This document shows, in pieces, positions 41,353 through 42,465 of a stretch of 42,465 nucleotides of DNA. The notes beneath the pieces are model-generated. The model had not been told where the DNA came from. It was given only the letters and a program-made list of their open reading frames with translations, and searched no databases. The stretch comes from JAAYZQ01 sp034428935 (GTDB lineage: Bacteria; Chloroflexota; Anaerolineae; JAAYZQ01). The stretch covers positions 1 to 42,465 of the forward strand of contig DAOUHB010000143.1 in assembly GCA_034428935.1 (NCBI GenBank). Reading direction: 5' to 3'. Numbering within the stretch: position 1 is the first letter of the stretch; every line of letters starts with the position of its first letter. The position numbers and the translations under genes were made by a program.

Positions 41353-41392
41353 AAAAAGGCCCGCCTGCTCGCCTTTTGCGAGCAAGCGGACC
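41351..41392 (-). terminator. Intrinsic terminator of groL
   Basis: Read on the minus strand, a 15-position stem (41392-41378 with 41372-41358, two mismatches) and a 5-base loop are followed by seven U (41357-41351). The U-run overlaps the stop codon of the convergent CapA-like gene. Confidence 0.9.
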
Positions 41393-41427
41393 TTGACGTT
41401 CAATCAGGCCTGGCCGCCAGGCTCGGC

Positions 41428-42465
41428 CTAGTACTCGGGCATCGGCGGGGCCGCCGGGGCCTTTTCCTTCTCGGGGATGTCGGTCACCAGCGCTTCGGTG
41501 GTCAGGATCATGGCCGCGATGCTGGCCGCATTCTCCAGCGCGCCGCGGGTCACCTTGGCCGGGTCGATGATGCCGGCCTTGACCATGTTGAGGTACTCGC
41601 CGGTCATGACGTTGTAGCCCAACTGCGGGTCGCCCTTCTCGTCCTGCATGCGGCGGACGTTCTGGATGATGACGTCGCCGTTCATGCCGGCGTTCTCGGC
41701 GATCTTGCGCATCGGCGCTTCGAGGGCCACGCGCAGGATGTTGACGCCGGTGGTGATGTCGCCGGCCGGGGTCTTCACGTCGTCCAGCGCGGGCAGAGCG
41801 TTCAGCAGAGCCACGCCGCCGCCGGGCACGATGCCCTCTTCGACGGCCGCGCGCGTCGCGCTCAGCGCGTCCTCGACGCGGTGCTTCTTCTCCTTCAGCT
41901 CGACCTCGGTCGCCGCGCCGACGCGGATGATGGCCACGCCACCGCTCAGCTTCGCCAGGCGCTCTTGCAGCTTTTCCTTGTCATAGTCGGAGGTGCTGCG
42001 ATCGATTTCGACCTTGATCTGCTCGACCCGACCGGCGATTTCCTTCTCGTCGCCCTTGCCGTCCACGATCGTCGTGTCGTCCTTGGTGCTGACGACCTTG
42101 CCGGCGCGACCCAGATCGGTGATCTGGACGCTCTCCAGCTTGCGGCCCATCTCCTCAGTGATGACCTGGCCGCCGGTCAGGGTGGCGATGTCCTGGAGCA
42201 TGGCCTTGCGGCGGTCGCCAAAGCCGGGGGCCTTGATGGCCAGGGCGTTGATCATGCCGCGCAGCTTGTTGAGCACCAGCGTCGCCAGCGCCTCGCCGTC
42301 CACGTCCTCGGCGATGATGACCAGATTCTTGCGGCCGATCTGCACCAGCTTCTCCAGCACGGGGATGATGTCCTGGGCGCTGCTGATCTTCTTGTCGTGG
42401 ATCAGGATGTAGGCGTCTTCGATGACGGCTTCCATCGTGTCGGCGTCGGTGATGAAGTAGGCGCT
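41428..42465 (-). CDS. groL: Chaperonin GroEL (C-terminal 345 residues; 5' part beyond the window)
   Basis: The gene enters from the right edge in an intact frame, starting in the apical domain (SAYFITDADTMEAV). Seen are EDVDGEALATLVLNKLRG, APGFGDRRKAMLQDIA, the intermediate-domain LAKLSGGVAIIRVGAATEVELKEKKHRVEDAL and the ATP-site VEEGIVPGGGVALL, all standard. The C-terminal tail ends APAAPPMPEY instead of the Gly-Gly-Met repeats of E. coli GroEL. groES, if linked, would be outside the window. Confidence 0.97.
   Translation of the reverse strand, partial: SAYFITDADTMEAVIEDAYILIHDKKISSAQDIIPVLEKLVQIGRKNLVIIAEDVDGEALATLVLNKLRGMINALAIKAPGFGDRRKAMLQDIATLTGGQVITEEMGRKLESVQITDLGRAGKVVSTKDDTTIVDGKGDEKEIAGRVEQIKVEIDRSTSDYDKEKLQERLAKLSGGVAIIRVGAATEVELKEKKHRVEDALSATRAAVEEGIVPGGGVALLNALPALDDVKTPAGDITTGVNILRVALEAPMRKIAENAGMNGDVIIQNVRRMQDEKGDPQLGYNVMTGEYLNMVKAGIIDPAKVTRGALENAASIAAMILTTEALVTDIPEKEKAPAAPPMPEY

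Overview
This is a GC-rich, gene-dense bacterial chromosome segment. It has no mobile elements, tRNA, rRNA or CRISPR that I can see. Gene content points to a Chloroflexota (Anaerolineae-like) organism. The pointers are a zinc-ribbon AIM24 protein, a SpoIIIAA-like ATPase with an R3H domain, DUF4446 beside a bactofilin, a DUF3566 membrane protein, lipoproteins with Pro/Thr/Ala-rich linkers, and a CapA-like protein with an extra N-terminal domain. The assignment is inferred from gene families; no marker gene was searched.

Layout. 1-2982: high-affinity phosphate transport, with pstS-pstC-pstA on the minus strand and pstB divergent on the plus strand. 3004-6778 (minus): dinG exonuclease-helicase followed by a cysteine-rich ferredoxin-type protein. 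6969-9132: AIM24 protein, a one-helix membrane protein and an M42 aminopeptidase. 9264-17152: a complete F1Fo ATP synthase operon (atpZ-B-E-F-H-A, a lipoprotein gene, then G-D-C). 17192-18258: mreB with a strong terminator. 18286-21601 (minus): rex with its own probable operator, and mutS. 21791-24636: soluble GAF/PAS histidine kinase, OmpR-type regulator and a degenerate stand-alone receiver. 24712-28295: a chelatase-type AAA+ gene, a VWA gene in the -1 frame and glgA. 28379-32890: DUF3566, a GNAT-like protein, R3H ATPase, SCP2 protein and an alpha/beta hydrolase. 32933-36141: rdgB (minus), DUF4446, bactofilin, a gene remnant and a histone-deacetylase-like hydrolase. 36266-38700 (minus): fdhD and an LCP-family protein. 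38952-41352: an acidic Trp-rich protein and a CapA-like protein. 41428-42465 (minus): groL, cut by the window edge.

The most interesting signal is at 25821-25883. The AAA+ chelatase gene ends in a run of nine A containing the dnaX-type slippery heptamer A AAA AAG. The VWA frame is open and continuous in the -1 frame across this point, and a perfect 10-bp stem-loop follows. Homologues as I remember them carry both domains in one polypeptide of roughly 630-700 residues, and the recoded product here would be 693 residues. Programmed frameshifting, RNA polymerase slippage or a one-base homopolymer error are the three explanations.

A second pattern runs through the whole window. Of sixteen well-spaced sigma70-type promoters I could read, thirteen have a -35 hexamer beginning TTGC rather than TTGA. 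The -10 elements are near-consensus and spacers are 16-18 bp. Smaller points are a Rex operator over the rex start region, a short ORF coupled to the atp operon by a TAGTG overlap, a lipoprotein gene inside the atp operon, an altered signature motif in PstB, and a C-terminal gene remnant at 34860-35015.
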